64,000 nucleotides of DNA. Origin: Bacteroidota bacterium (GTDB lineage Bacteria; Bacteroidota; Bacteroidia; Flavobacteriales; Flavobacteriaceae). The notes beneath the pieces were generated by a model. The model had not been told where the DNA came from and did not search any database. It worked only from the letters and a program-made list of their open reading frames with translations. This document shows, in pieces, positions 55,030 through 62,791 of the stretch. How positions within the stretch are numbered: position 1 is the first letter of the stretch; every line of letters starts with the position of its first letter. Both the position numbers and the translations under genes were made by a program. Location: positions 20,451-84,450 of the forward strand of contig CANHHG010000002.1 of NCBI GenBank assembly GCA_947460615.1. Reading direction: 5' to 3'.

Positions 55030-57216
55030 TTATTTTTGGTTAACTTTTACTTTAATATCTGTTCCTAATCTTTGTATGTATGCTATCAAAGCGACAATTT
55101 CTCTTTCATGCATTGGAACAAAAACTTCGCCTTTTGCTTCGGCTTTCTTTCTACTATTCTCATAACTTTTCACAAAATCAGGATCGGATTTCAAATTTTC
55201 TTCAATTTTAATTGCTTGAACTCGTAAATCTTTCAAACCGTTTGCCACTTGGACTTTTGAATAAGGGACCCCTAATTTAACCATGGCTCTCATTTTGTTT
55301 TGAGTTAAGGAAAGATCCAAAGGTTTGTTGTCGAACAACCATTTATATGAAGGCATAATTGATCCTGTTGAAATACTTTGAGGACTCCATAAGTGATTGA
55401 ATTGCCAGTTGTCATTAAATTTCCCTCCTTCTCTTAATAAGTCAGGACCGGTTCGTTTTGATCCCCATAAAAATGGATGATCGTATACAAATTCTCCCGC
55501 TTTTGATTGCGGCCCATAACGTTCCACTTCACTTCTAAATGGTCTAACAGATTGAGAGTGACAACCTACACATCCCTCTCGAATATATAAATCTCGTCCT
55601 TCAAGCTCTAATGGTGTATAAGGCTTAACACTCGCTATAGTTGGAATATTTGACTTTACCATTATCGTTGGAACAATCTGTATAATTCCACCAATTAAAA
55701 TGGCAACTAAGGCGAAAATCGTCAATTGAATAGGTCTTCTTTCTAACCAAGTGTGGTATTTCTCCCCTTTTATTCTAGCGTTTCCAATTTTTTGTAATTC
55801 AGGAGCTTCGGCTAATTCATCTTGAACTTTATCATTTAATCTAACCGTTTGGATGATATTATAAACCAACACCAACATTCCAATTAAATATAAACTTCCA
55901 CCTACGGCCCGCATCGTGTACATTGGCATAATTTCTTTAACAGTTTCTAAGAAATTACCGTACATTAAAGTACCATCTGGATTGAATTGTTTCCACATTG
56001 ATGCTTGAGTAAATCCTGCAACGTACATTGGAAGAGTATATAAAACAATTCCTAGAGTACCTATCCAAAAATGAAAATTAGCTAATTTATTAGAATACAA
56101 AACACCTTTGGTCATTCTTGGAACCAACCAATAAATCATTCCAAAAGCCATAAATCCATTCCAAGCCATTGCACCTACGTGAACGTGAGCAATAATCCAA
56201 TCTGTATAGTGAGCAATTGCATTTACATTTTTTAAAGACAACATTGGACCTTCAAAAGTGGCCATACCGTAACCGGTAATTGCAACTACAAAGAATTTTA
56301 AAACTGGCTCTGTTCTTACTTTATCCCAAACACCACGTAGGGTTAATAATCCGTTGATCATACCACCCCAAGATGGAGCGATTAACATAATTGAAAAAAC
56401 AACCCCTAAATTCTGAGCCCAATTTGGCAATGCTGAATATAATAAATGGTGGGGTCCAGCCCATATGTAAATGAAAATTAAAGACCAAAAATGAACTATA
56501 GAAAGTCGGTAAGAATAGACCGGTCGATTGGCAACCTTAGGAATAAAATAGTACATTAAACCTAAAAAAGGAGTTGTAAGAAAGAAAGCAACAGCGTTAT
56601 GACCATACCACCATTGCACTAAAGCATCTTGAACGCCGGCATAAACAGAATAACTTTTCATAGCCGAAACAGGTAACTCTAGGCTATTAAAAATATGCAG
56701 AACAGCAACTGTCACAAAAGTGGCAATATAAAACCAGATTGCTACATATAAATGTCGTTCTCTACGTTTTAAAATTGTTCCTATCATATTGATTCCAAAA
56801 ACTACCCATATAAGAGCAATTGCAATATCAATAGGCCATTCTAATTCCGCATATTCTTTAGACGTACTGTAACCCAACGGCAGAGAAACTGCTGCTGCCA
56901 CAATTATTAATTGCCAACCCCAAAAGTGAAGATTACTCAAAAAATCACTGAACATTCTTGCTTTTAATAAACGTTGAAGCGAGTAATATATCCCAGCAAA
57001 CATTGCATTACCCACGAAAGCAAAAATAACCGCATTAGTATGTAAAGGTCTTAAACGCCCAAAACTTAACCAGGAAATTCCTTCGGTTAAATTTGGGAAA
57101 AGAAATAGGAAAGCTAATAAAAGCCCAACTAGCATTCCAACTACACCAAAAATAATTGTGGCATAGATGAATTTCTTTACAATTTTGTTGTCATAGTAAA
57201 ATTGTTGCATTTCCAT
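55030..57216 (-). CDS. ccoNO: Fused cbb3 oxidase subunits CcoN-CcoO
   Basis: Catalytic core of a high-affinity haem-copper oxidase. 728 residues combine two normally separate subunits. CcoN (1-~470) has the haem and copper ligands His59 (RPLHTN), His206 (YGHNAV), His256/257 (GPHHLLY) and His344/346 (AHVHVG). CcoO (~490-728) has a membrane anchor (LTIFALVAILIGGIIQIVP) and one haem c site, CVGCH at 549-553. The fusion is common in Bacteroidetes. Second gene of the operon after ccoS. Confidence 0.96.
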   Translation of the reverse strand: MEMQQFYYDNKIVKKFIYATIIFGVVGMLVGLLLAFLFLFPNLTEGISWLSFGRLRPLHTNAVIFAFVGNAMFAGIYYSLQRLLKARMFSDFLSNLHFWGWQLIIVAAAVSLPLGYSTSKEYAELEWPIDIAIALIWVVFGINMIGTILKRRERHLYVAIWFYIATFVTVAVLHIFNSLELPVSAMKSYSVYAGVQDALVQWWYGHNAVAFFLTTPFLGLMYYFIPKVANRPVYSYRLSIVHFWSLIFIYIWAGPHHLLYSALPNWAQNLGVVFSIMLIAPSWGGMINGLLTLRGVWDKVRTEPVLKFFVVAITGYGMATFEGPMLSLKNVNAIAHYTDWIIAHVHVGAMAWNGFMAFGMIYWLVPRMTKGVLYSNKLANFHFWIGTLGIVLYTLPMYVAGFTQASMWKQFNPDGTLMYGNFLETVKEIMPMYTMRAVGGSLYLIGMLVLVYNIIQTVRLNDKVQDELAEAPELQKIGNARIKGEKYHTWLERRPIQLTIFALVAILIGGIIQIVPTIMVKSNIPTIASVKPYTPLELEGRDLYIREGCVGCHSQSVRPFRSEVERYGPQSKAGEFVYDHPFLWGSKRTGPDLLREGGKFNDNWQFNHLWSPQSISTGSIMPSYKWLFDNKPLDLSLTQNKMRAMVKLGVPYSKVQVANGLKDLRVQAIKIEENLKSDPDFVKSYENSRKKAEAKGEVFVPMHEREIVALIAYIQRLGTDIKVKVNQK

Positions 57217-57249
57217 AGATAATTGTTGTTTAAAGGATTAATAGTTTGT

Positions 57250-57444
57250 TTATGATTTAGTTTCCGTTGAATCAATTTTGTTTTTTGCTACATCAGATTT
57301 TATGAGTTCATCATCAAATAAAATTCTCACCGATGGCGTGTAATCATCATCATATTGCCCTGTTTTAACTGCTCTAATAAAAGCGATAAAGAAGCCAATT
57401 GCGACAATAATACTGATAGAAATCAATAAATAAATTACACTCAT
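57250..57444 (-). CDS. ccoS: cbb3 maturation protein CcoS
   Basis: A 64-residue protein with one N-terminal membrane helix (VIYLLISISIIVAIGFFIAF) and the conserved GQYDDDYTPSVRILFDDE stretch of CcoS. CcoS is needed to insert cofactors into the oxidase. It is the first gene of the cbb3 operon, 33 bp before ccoNO, and directly downstream of a class II Fnr-type promoter. Confidence 0.92.
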   Translation of the reverse strand: MSVIYLLISISIIVAIGFFIAFIRAVKTGQYDDDYTPSVRILFDDELIKSDVAKNKIDSTETKS

Positions 57445-57461
57445 ATTCTAAAATTATGAAA

Positions 57462-57469
57462 CAAAATTA
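57462..57469 (-). promoter_or_regulatory. -7 element of the cbb3 operon
   Basis: TAATTTTG on the minus strand, 17 bp before the ccoS ATG; no TTG at -33. Its last G is 36.5 bp from the centre of operator site B. Confidence 0.68.
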
Positions 57470-57490
57470 ATGCTCGGATTTTTCAATAAA

Positions 57491-57506
57491 TATGACATTT
57501 GTCATA
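57491..57506. promoter_or_regulatory. Fnr-type operator of the cbb3 operon (site B)
   Basis: Perfect 7+2+7 palindrome TATGACA-TT-TGTCATA. Centre at 57498.5, 36.5 bp upstream of the last G of the ccoS -7 element, identical to the hemN geometry. The best-conserved of the three copies. Confidence 0.85.
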
Positions 57507-57532
57507 ATTTGATTTTTTTTATTATTCTTTTT

Positions 57533-59932
57533 TTATCTAATATTCATTAGTATTCTTGAATAGTAAATACTCATAATTGTAACAAAACTAACAATGGTAA
57601 TAGTGCTAAACGGCATAATGATTGCCGCAACTAAAGGCAATAAATTTCCTGTTAATGCAAAAGATAATCCCAGAATATTGTACATTAATGAAAGAGTGAA
57701 ACTCATCTTTATTGTTGTAATTGCTTTCTTTGAAAGTTTTAAATAATAACTGATTTTCTGAAATTCAGAAGCATCCAAAATAGCATCACAAGCAGGTGAA
57801 AATACATTTACATTTTCTGAAATTGAAACCCCTATATTACTCTGCGCCAAAGCTCCAGCATCATTTAATCCGTCACCAACCATCATTACATTACAACCTG
57901 AATTTTGAAGCTCTTTAATAAATTCTAATTTTTGCTCTGGCTTTTGATTAAAAATCATTTTCGTTCTTTTAGGCAATAATTTTTCCAATAATTCTCGCTC
58001 CCCTTCATTGTCACCTGATAATAATAGTATTGAATATTCTTTATCTAATTTTTTAAAAAGAAATTCTAAACCCTCTCTATATTTATTCTTGAACTGAAAA
58101 TTTCCATAATATTCACCATTTATTTTAATATGAATTGATGTCCTTTTTATTTCATTTTCTTCATTAATATCATTTGAAATTCCAATAAATTGAATGGACC
58201 CTATTTCAAATTTATTTCCATTAGTTTCAGCCAAGATTCCTTTACCTGTTATTTCTTGAAAATAAGCTATTTCAATTGATTGCCCTTGCGGCAAATAATC
58301 ATATAGCATTCTACTTAACGGGTGATTTGAAGTACGAAGAATATTTCTTATTTGGTTCAAATAATCAGCGGAAAGTTTTAATCCCTCATAATGAATAATT
58401 GACTTTTTATTAGTGGTGATGGTCCCAGTTTTATCAAAAACAATGGTGTCTACTTTGGCTAATTGTTCGATAACCAATGCATTTTTTAGATAGAATTTTT
58501 GTTTACCCAATAATCTAAGAATATTACCAAAAGTGAATGGAGCGGTTAATGCTAATGCGCATGGACAAGCAACTATTAATACTGCTGTAAATACATTAAA
58601 AGCGGTATTTAGGTCAATAAAAAACCAATAACCAAATCCTAGAAATGCAATTATTAGCAAAATAGGAGTAAAATACCTACTGATTTTATCAGTAATCGTT
58701 TTATGATTTTGTTCGACTTTTTTCTGGAAAACATCGTTACTCCACAGTTGGGTTAAATAACTTTGGGAAACAGAATGCAGCACTTCCATTTCAATTACTT
58801 TACCAATTTGCTTACCGCCGGCAAAAACTTTATCGCCTGATTTTTTTGTTATTGGTATCGCCTCTCCAGTAACAAAACTATAATCAATTTCAGTGTTTTC
58901 AGATATCAAAATTCCATCTACAGGAATAAGTTCTTGGTTTCTAATAAGTAATCGATCCCCTTTAACCACTTCGTAAATTGGCACACTAACCTCTGAATTA
59001 TCTTTGTTGATTTTAGTAATAGCAATGGGAAAGTATGATTTGAAATCTCTTTCAAAACTCAGAAAACTGTAGGTTTTAATCTGGAACATTTTACCTAGTA
59101 GCATAAAGAATATTAAACCCGTTAAACTGTCAAAAAAACCAGAACCATAATTATAAATAATATCTACGGTACTCCTCACAAACATAACCAAGATTCCTAA
59201 AGCAATCGGAATGTCGATGTTTAGCATTCCAGATTTAAGGCTCTTATAGGCCGAAACGTAATAACCACTAGCAGAATAGAAAAAGCTAGGTAACGCTAAA
59301 ATAAAAATTAAGATTCTAAAGAAATCTCTATATTGGTCCAACCAAAATTCTTTAACTTCGAAGTATTCAGGGAAAGAAAGCAACATGATATTGCCAAAAC
59401 AGAAAAAAGCAACTCCTAATTTATAGGTTAAGCTACGGTCAACTTTATTATTACCAGTTTCATAGTTATCTAAGCTAATATAGGGTTCATAACCAATTGA
59501 ACTTAGCAAATAAACAATTTCTTGAATCGTTACTATTTTAGGATTGTAAGAAATTCTGACTTTTTTTTCAGGAAAATTAACTTGAGAATAGTTTATTCCC
59601 TTTTGAAGACGCTGTAAATTCTCCAAAATCCAAATACACGAACTACAATGAATATGAGGAATATTGAGTGAAACAATAGCGTTGTTATCTTCTTGGAATT
59701 CCAATAATTTTGAGACAATACTTTCATTTTCTAAAAAATCATATTTACCTTTAATTTCTTGCGGAGTTGCTCCAGGTGACTTTTCAAAATCATAATAACA
59801 AGACATGTTGTTGATGGAAAAAATCTCATAAACAGTCTTACAACCGTTACAACAGAATTTTTTTTCATCAAAATAAATTGCCTCTTCTTTAATAATTTCT
59901 AACCCACAATGGAAACAATTTTGTGTGTCCAT
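57533..59932 (-). CDS. ccoI: Copper-transporting P-type ATPase for cbb3 assembly (CcoI/FixI)
   Basis: A 799-residue P1B-type ATPase that exports copper for oxidase assembly. An N-terminal Cys-rich segment (Cys6, 9, 27, 28, 31) precedes an HMA domain with CSSC (96-99), then eight membrane helices with the CPC motif in VACPCALALTAP. The actuator has VTGEAIPITK; the phosphorylation site is VFDKTGTITT, followed by the HP dipeptide in SNHPLSRML and GDGLND. The N-terminal cysteine cluster is the feature separating CcoI from CopA. It is transcribed alone towards the cbb3 operon, from a promoter with operator site C. Confidence 0.94.
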   Translation of the reverse strand: MDTQNCFHCGLEIIKEEAIYFDEKKFCCNGCKTVYEIFSINNMSCYYDFEKSPGATPQEIKGKYDFLENESIVSKLLEFQEDNNAIVSLNIPHIHCSSCIWILENLQRLQKGINYSQVNFPEKKVRISYNPKIVTIQEIVYLLSSIGYEPYISLDNYETGNNKVDRSLTYKLGVAFFCFGNIMLLSFPEYFEVKEFWLDQYRDFFRILIFILALPSFFYSASGYYVSAYKSLKSGMLNIDIPIALGILVMFVRSTVDIIYNYGSGFFDSLTGLIFFMLLGKMFQIKTYSFLSFERDFKSYFPIAITKINKDNSEVSVPIYEVVKGDRLLIRNQELIPVDGILISENTEIDYSFVTGEAIPITKKSGDKVFAGGKQIGKVIEMEVLHSVSQSYLTQLWSNDVFQKKVEQNHKTITDKISRYFTPILLIIAFLGFGYWFFIDLNTAFNVFTAVLIVACPCALALTAPFTFGNILRLLGKQKFYLKNALVIEQLAKVDTIVFDKTGTITTNKKSIIHYEGLKLSADYLNQIRNILRTSNHPLSRMLYDYLPQGQSIEIAYFQEITGKGILAETNGNKFEIGSIQFIGISNDINEENEIKRTSIHIKINGEYYGNFQFKNKYREGLEFLFKKLDKEYSILLLSGDNEGERELLEKLLPKRTKMIFNQKPEQKLEFIKELQNSGCNVMMVGDGLNDAGALAQSNIGVSISENVNVFSPACDAILDASEFQKISYYLKLSKKAITTIKMSFTLSLMYNILGLSFALTGNLLPLVAAIIMPFSTITIVSFVTIMSIYYSRILMNIR

Positions 59933-59956
59933 AAACTTTGCTCATTTTACCTGCAA

Positions 59957-59964
59957 CAAAGTTG
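59957..59964 (-). promoter_or_regulatory. -7 element of ccoI
   Basis: CAACTTTG on the minus strand (one mismatch to TAnnTTTG), 24 bp before the ccoI ATG. Its last G is exactly 36.5 bp from the centre of operator site C, which is the main reason to accept it. Confidence 0.5.
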
Positions 59965-59985
59965 ATAAGTTGGTTGCTATTATAA

Positions 59986-60001
59986 TATGATATTTGTCAT
60001 A
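59986..60001. promoter_or_regulatory. Fnr-type operator between ccoI and the regulator (site C)
   Basis: TATGATA-TT-TGTCATA, a 7+2+7 inverted repeat with one imperfect pair, centre 59993.5. Towards ccoI it has the class II activator spacing. Towards the regulator it is centred only 22.5 bp from the last G of TACGTTTG (60009-60016), overlapping where RNA polymerase binds, which suggests autorepression. Confidence 0.78.
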
Positions 60002-60008
60002 TTATTTA

Positions 60009-60016
60009 TACGTTTG
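60009..60016 (+). promoter_or_regulatory. -7 element of the Fnr-family regulator gene
   Basis: TACGTTTG, exact TAnnTTTG match, 24 bp before the ATG; operator C lies immediately upstream. Confidence 0.6.
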
Positions 60017-60040
60017 TAAAACAATTTAATACCTATCCTT

Positions 60041-60721
60041 ATGAGTAAATGTGAACACTGCATTGTAAGAGAATTTAGCTCGTTAAAGGCCTTAAATAAA
60101 GAAGAACTTTTAAAAATGGCTGAATGTAAAACTTCGGTAACCATTAAAAAAGGAGATTTAATTTTTGAGGAAGGTGAAAATGTAAATGGTATTTACTGTA
60201 TAAAAGATGGAGTTTGCAAACTCACAAAATTAAGTCCAAACGGAAAAGACCACATTGTTAAATTAGTAAAAAAAGGGGAACTATTAGGACAACGATCCTT
60301 AATTAGTGATGAACCTGTAAATCTAAGCGCCTTTGCTCTTGAAGATATGGAGGTTTGCTTTATACCAAAATCCGAAATACTAGGATTCTTTGATAGCAAC
60401 AATAAATTTTCAATGAATGTGATGAAAACCATTTGTGGAGATTTAAAAGAGGCTGATGAAACAATGGTTAATCTAGCCCAAAAAAATGTGAAAGAGCGCT
60501 TAGCCATTACCCTACTTTATTTAGAAGAAACTTTTGGAAAAAATGAAGATAATTCACTGAAAATTCAGCTTTCAAGAGAGGAATTAGCAAGTATGATTGG
60601 AACGGCTACAGAAAGTTGCATTCGTTTATTATCAGATTTTAATAAATTAGAACTGATTGAATTGAATGGAAAAAAGATAATCCTTAAGAACATTAGTAAA
60701 TTGAAGAAAATGGCAGAATAA
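60041..60721 (+). CDS. Crp/Fnr-family regulator, probable oxygen sensor
   Basis: A 226-residue regulator: cyclic-nucleotide-binding-type beta-roll (about 20-120: KKGDLIFEEGENVNGIYCIK), dimer helix, and a winged helix with IQLSREELASMIGTATESCI. The recognition helix ATESCIRLLSDF keeps the Glu and Arg of FNR's VETISRLL. Cys4 and Cys7 align with FNR Cys20 and Cys23, and Cys106 (MEVCFIP) with FNR Cys122 (SMVCEIP). The fourth FNR ligand (Cys29) is Ser13 here. Other cysteines are at 29, 53 and 59. It probably senses oxygen or redox state and controls hemN, the cbb3 operon and ccoI. It is divergent from ccoI. Confidence 0.9.
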   Translation: MSKCEHCIVREFSSLKALNKEELLKMAECKTSVTIKKGDLIFEEGENVNGIYCIKDGVCKLTKLSPNGKDHIVKLVKKGELLGQRSLISDEPVNLSAFALEDMEVCFIPKSEILGFFDSNNKFSMNVMKTICGDLKEADETMVNLAQKNVKERLAITLLYLEETFGKNEDNSLKIQLSREELASMIGTATESCIRLLSDFNKLELIELNGKKIILKNISKLKKMAE

Positions 60722-60738
60722 AAATTCTTAATTTAAGG

Positions 60739-61470
60739 CTATAACCTAAATCGAAGAGGGTTTGCAGCTCCTCTTTTTTTAGCAAACATAATTGACTTGT
60801 TGTAGTATTTTTCTTTAATGTTACTTTGTGCTTCTTTACCTATAAATCCCCAACGATTATTATTTGTGTTATTACTTGTTTGGACAGGGTACCATCTTTC
60901 GATTTCAAAAACACCTATAATTATACCTTGAAACTCAGCTAAGGCAAATTTTACATATTCTCGTCTTTGTTCCCCTATAATCCAGGCTTCTTTAGTAGCT
61001 TCATAAACTGAAATGACTTTATTTTTAGTTTCTCGATATTTTCTGTTTATATTAATAATAACTACAGGATCGGAAAGTTCCTTTAATTTAGGGGCATTGT
61101 ATTGCCTAATAAGTTCATCTGCAGTTTTAATTCCAAAAAATGCACTATGGTGACCACTAACTTCATTAGTTAATTTGTTAATTAAATTATTGTTATAGTC
61201 AATTAAAATGGATTCAATTAGAAAGGCTTCCTTTTCCGTTAGACCATGTCTAATTATATAATGTTCAATTTGTTTTCCACTATCGATAATTTGTTTGATT
61301 TCAGTTTTTTTTATGGAATCAATTTCTGTTTTTTGATTCAAAATCTCTTCTACGTGTGAAAAAACTCTATTATTATTGCCTTTTCCTATATAAAATACTT
61401 TATTAGATATAGGATTTATAAGTGCATATACATAGTAACCCAGTTTAAGTGTTGTTATACTATCAAACAA
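60739..61470 (-). CDS. GIY-YIG nuclease-family protein (TTG start)
   Basis: A 243-residue protein whose N-terminus is a GIY-YIG endonuclease core of the LEM-3-like type: GYYVYALINPISNKVFYIGKG, a basic segment (GNNNRVFSHV) and the metal-binding Glu in TEKEAFLIESILID. The C-terminal ~100 residues form a separate, unrecognised domain ending KKRGAANPLRF. There is no methylase, integrase or intron partner beside it, so this is a stand-alone nuclease-like protein of unknown target. The start is TTG; no ATG lies close to the conserved core. It follows the SPFH-type operon by 149 bp on the same strand. Confidence 0.8.
   Translation of the reverse strand: MFDSITTLKLGYYVYALINPISNKVFYIGKGNNNRVFSHVEEILNQKTEIDSIKKTEIKQIIDSGKQIEHYIIRHGLTEKEAFLIESILIDYNNNLINKLTNEVSGHHSAFFGIKTADELIRQYNAPKLKELSDPVVIININRKYRETKNKVISVYEATKEAWIIGEQRREYVKFALAEFQGIIIGVFEIERWYPVQTSNNTNNNRWGFIGKEAQSNIKEKYYNKSIMFAKKRGAANPLRFRL
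60753..60780 (+). terminator. weak terminator of the regulator gene
   Basis: AGAGG / CCTCT stem with an 11-nt loop followed by a T-run; it lies inside the 3' end of the convergent GIY-YIG gene. The short stem makes it uncertain. Confidence 0.35.
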
Positions 61471-61619
61471 TGTGGTATTAATTTTAGGTTATACGATTAT
61501 CTATAAGTCTTTATTTCAATTTAAATCCTAAACAAACTCAAATAAGTTCCTTTTAACTATTCGTGAGTTATTTCATTAAACTAAAACTTACTAAATCTTA
61601 GGTAATAATAATATAATTA

Positions 61620-61964
61620 TTATTGTTTTGCTTTGAAAATCGAGTATATTATCAATACATATAATAGCAACATGATTGCATTTACTATTATAAAACTAGG
61701 AACAGTAGGATTAATTATTGTAAATACAATCATACTAATCATTGCTACTATAAAGTAGATTACGGAGACAACCCTAACATTTGTTGTGGTTCGAGGTAAT
61801 TCGAAATCAGTTCCAAGGGAAAAAATCAGAGAAGTTGAAAAAATGACAAAACTTCCTAAACTAAAAATGATATTATTTTCACTTTCGTTAAAAATATAAA
61901 AGCCATAAGATATTAGGGTACTTATAGCAAGGGCTATGATCGCTTGTACAAAATTTAATTTCAT
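61620..61964 (-). CDS. Four-helix hypothetical membrane protein
   Basis: A 114-residue protein with four predicted membrane helices (about residues 5-24, 33-50, 66-85 and 88-110) and very short loops. No family recognised. It is 12 bp downstream of the GYF_2 gene, so it belongs to the same leftward operon as the SPFH protein and may be its membrane anchor or partner. Confidence 0.72.
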   Translation of the reverse strand: MKLNFVQAIIALAISTLISYGFYIFNESENNIIFSLGSFVIFSTSLIFSLGTDFELPRTTTNVRVVSVIYFIVAMISMIVFTIINPTVPSFIIVNAIMLLLYVLIIYSIFKAKQ

Positions 61965-61976
61965 TATATTCTAAAT

Positions 61977-62318
61977 TTATATAAATGGTGGAGGTGCTAA
62001 TGCAACTAATTTTAAAATTTCGGGTAATTTTTCAGCAATTTCCCATTTTGGCATACCTGGTTTCCAAATATAAGTTTCCTTTACAATTTTTTTATCTGTA
62101 ATTAGTCTAGATAGTTCCTGTTCAGAAAAAGGGCCCATCTGACTTCCTTCTATCATCGCAAAATAAAATTGTGGCGATGTTTGGATTGGGTTCATAGAAC
62201 CCGGAACATGCATATTTGCCATTGCACTATTCATAGTATTAACCATTTGTTGTGCGATAGCCATACTCATTCCGAATTCTACCAACCTATTCATTGAAAA
62301 AAAACTTTCATCATCCAT
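61977..62318 (-). CDS. GYF_2 (DUF4339) domain protein
   Basis: A 113-residue protein. The N-terminal ~50 residues are Met/Asn/Ala-rich and helical; the C-terminal part is a GYF_2/DUF4339 domain (residues ~52-105: YFAMIEGSQMGPFSEQEL, ending YIWKPGMPKWEIA). The same domain closes the SPFH protein of this operon (VWKQGMAGWEIA), and both have a Met/Gln-rich linker before it. This gene therefore looks like a duplicated tail of the SPFH protein. GYF_2 domains mediate protein interactions. 11 bp from the PH-domain gene. Confidence 0.85.
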   Translation of the reverse strand: MDDESFFSMNRLVEFGMSMAIAQQMVNTMNSAMANMHVPGSMNPIQTSPQFYFAMIEGSQMGPFSEQELSRLITDKKIVKETYIWKPGMPKWEIAEKLPEILKLVALAPPPFI

Positions 62319-62329
62319 AATTGATTGTA

Positions 62330-62707
62330 TTACTTACAAATATGAGACGCAAGTGTTTTTTGTAGATTAATTACATCAATGCCTTTTTTAAGCTCTTTTT
62401 TTAACGGCTGTGGAGATCCAGATAACCAAATTTCTATTTCACAGTCTCCATCAAATGTACCCGCTGTCTCAACTAAAAAGTGAGTAATTGATTTAAATGG
62501 TACGGTATGATACTCTTTTTTTGATCCCGTAATCCCTTGAATATCAAGCATTATTAATCTTTTATTAGTAAAAACCCATTTGTCTCTAAAAATCTTAAAT
62601 GCTGATTCAATTTGTTCTCCGTCAAATAAAACGCTTGAAAAATCTTTTTCTAACTCTTTTGGGTCAATTTCTGTAGCATTGCCCATTAAATTTGATAATA
62701 ATCCCAT
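62330..62707 (-). CDS. Bacterial PH-domain protein
   Basis: A 125-residue protein with a bacterial pleckstrin-homology fold (YvbH-like): VLFDGEQIESAFKIFRDKWV, FTNKRLIMLDIQGITGSKKE and YHTVPFKSITHF are the usual strands. No membrane segment. Second gene of the SPFH operon, 84 bp after the SPFH gene, so it may act at the membrane together with it. Function unknown. Confidence 0.85.
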   Translation of the reverse strand: MGLLSNLMGNATEIDPKELEKDFSSVLFDGEQIESAFKIFRDKWVFTNKRLIMLDIQGITGSKKEYHTVPFKSITHFLVETAGTFDGDCEIEIWLSGSPQPLKKELKKGIDVINLQKTLASHICK

Positions 62708-62791
62708 GTTATATTATTTATTTATTTTATCCTTACTCTTATTGCTTTTCAGGTTCCGCATTTTTATATTAGGTAATCTGTACTTTGTTAT

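Noticed and set aside
61604..61624. Perfect 9-3-9 palindrome of AAT/ATT triplets
   Set aside because: Very low complexity in an AT-rich intergenic stretch at the end of the small membrane-protein gene; such palindromes arise by chance and there is no T-run for a terminator.
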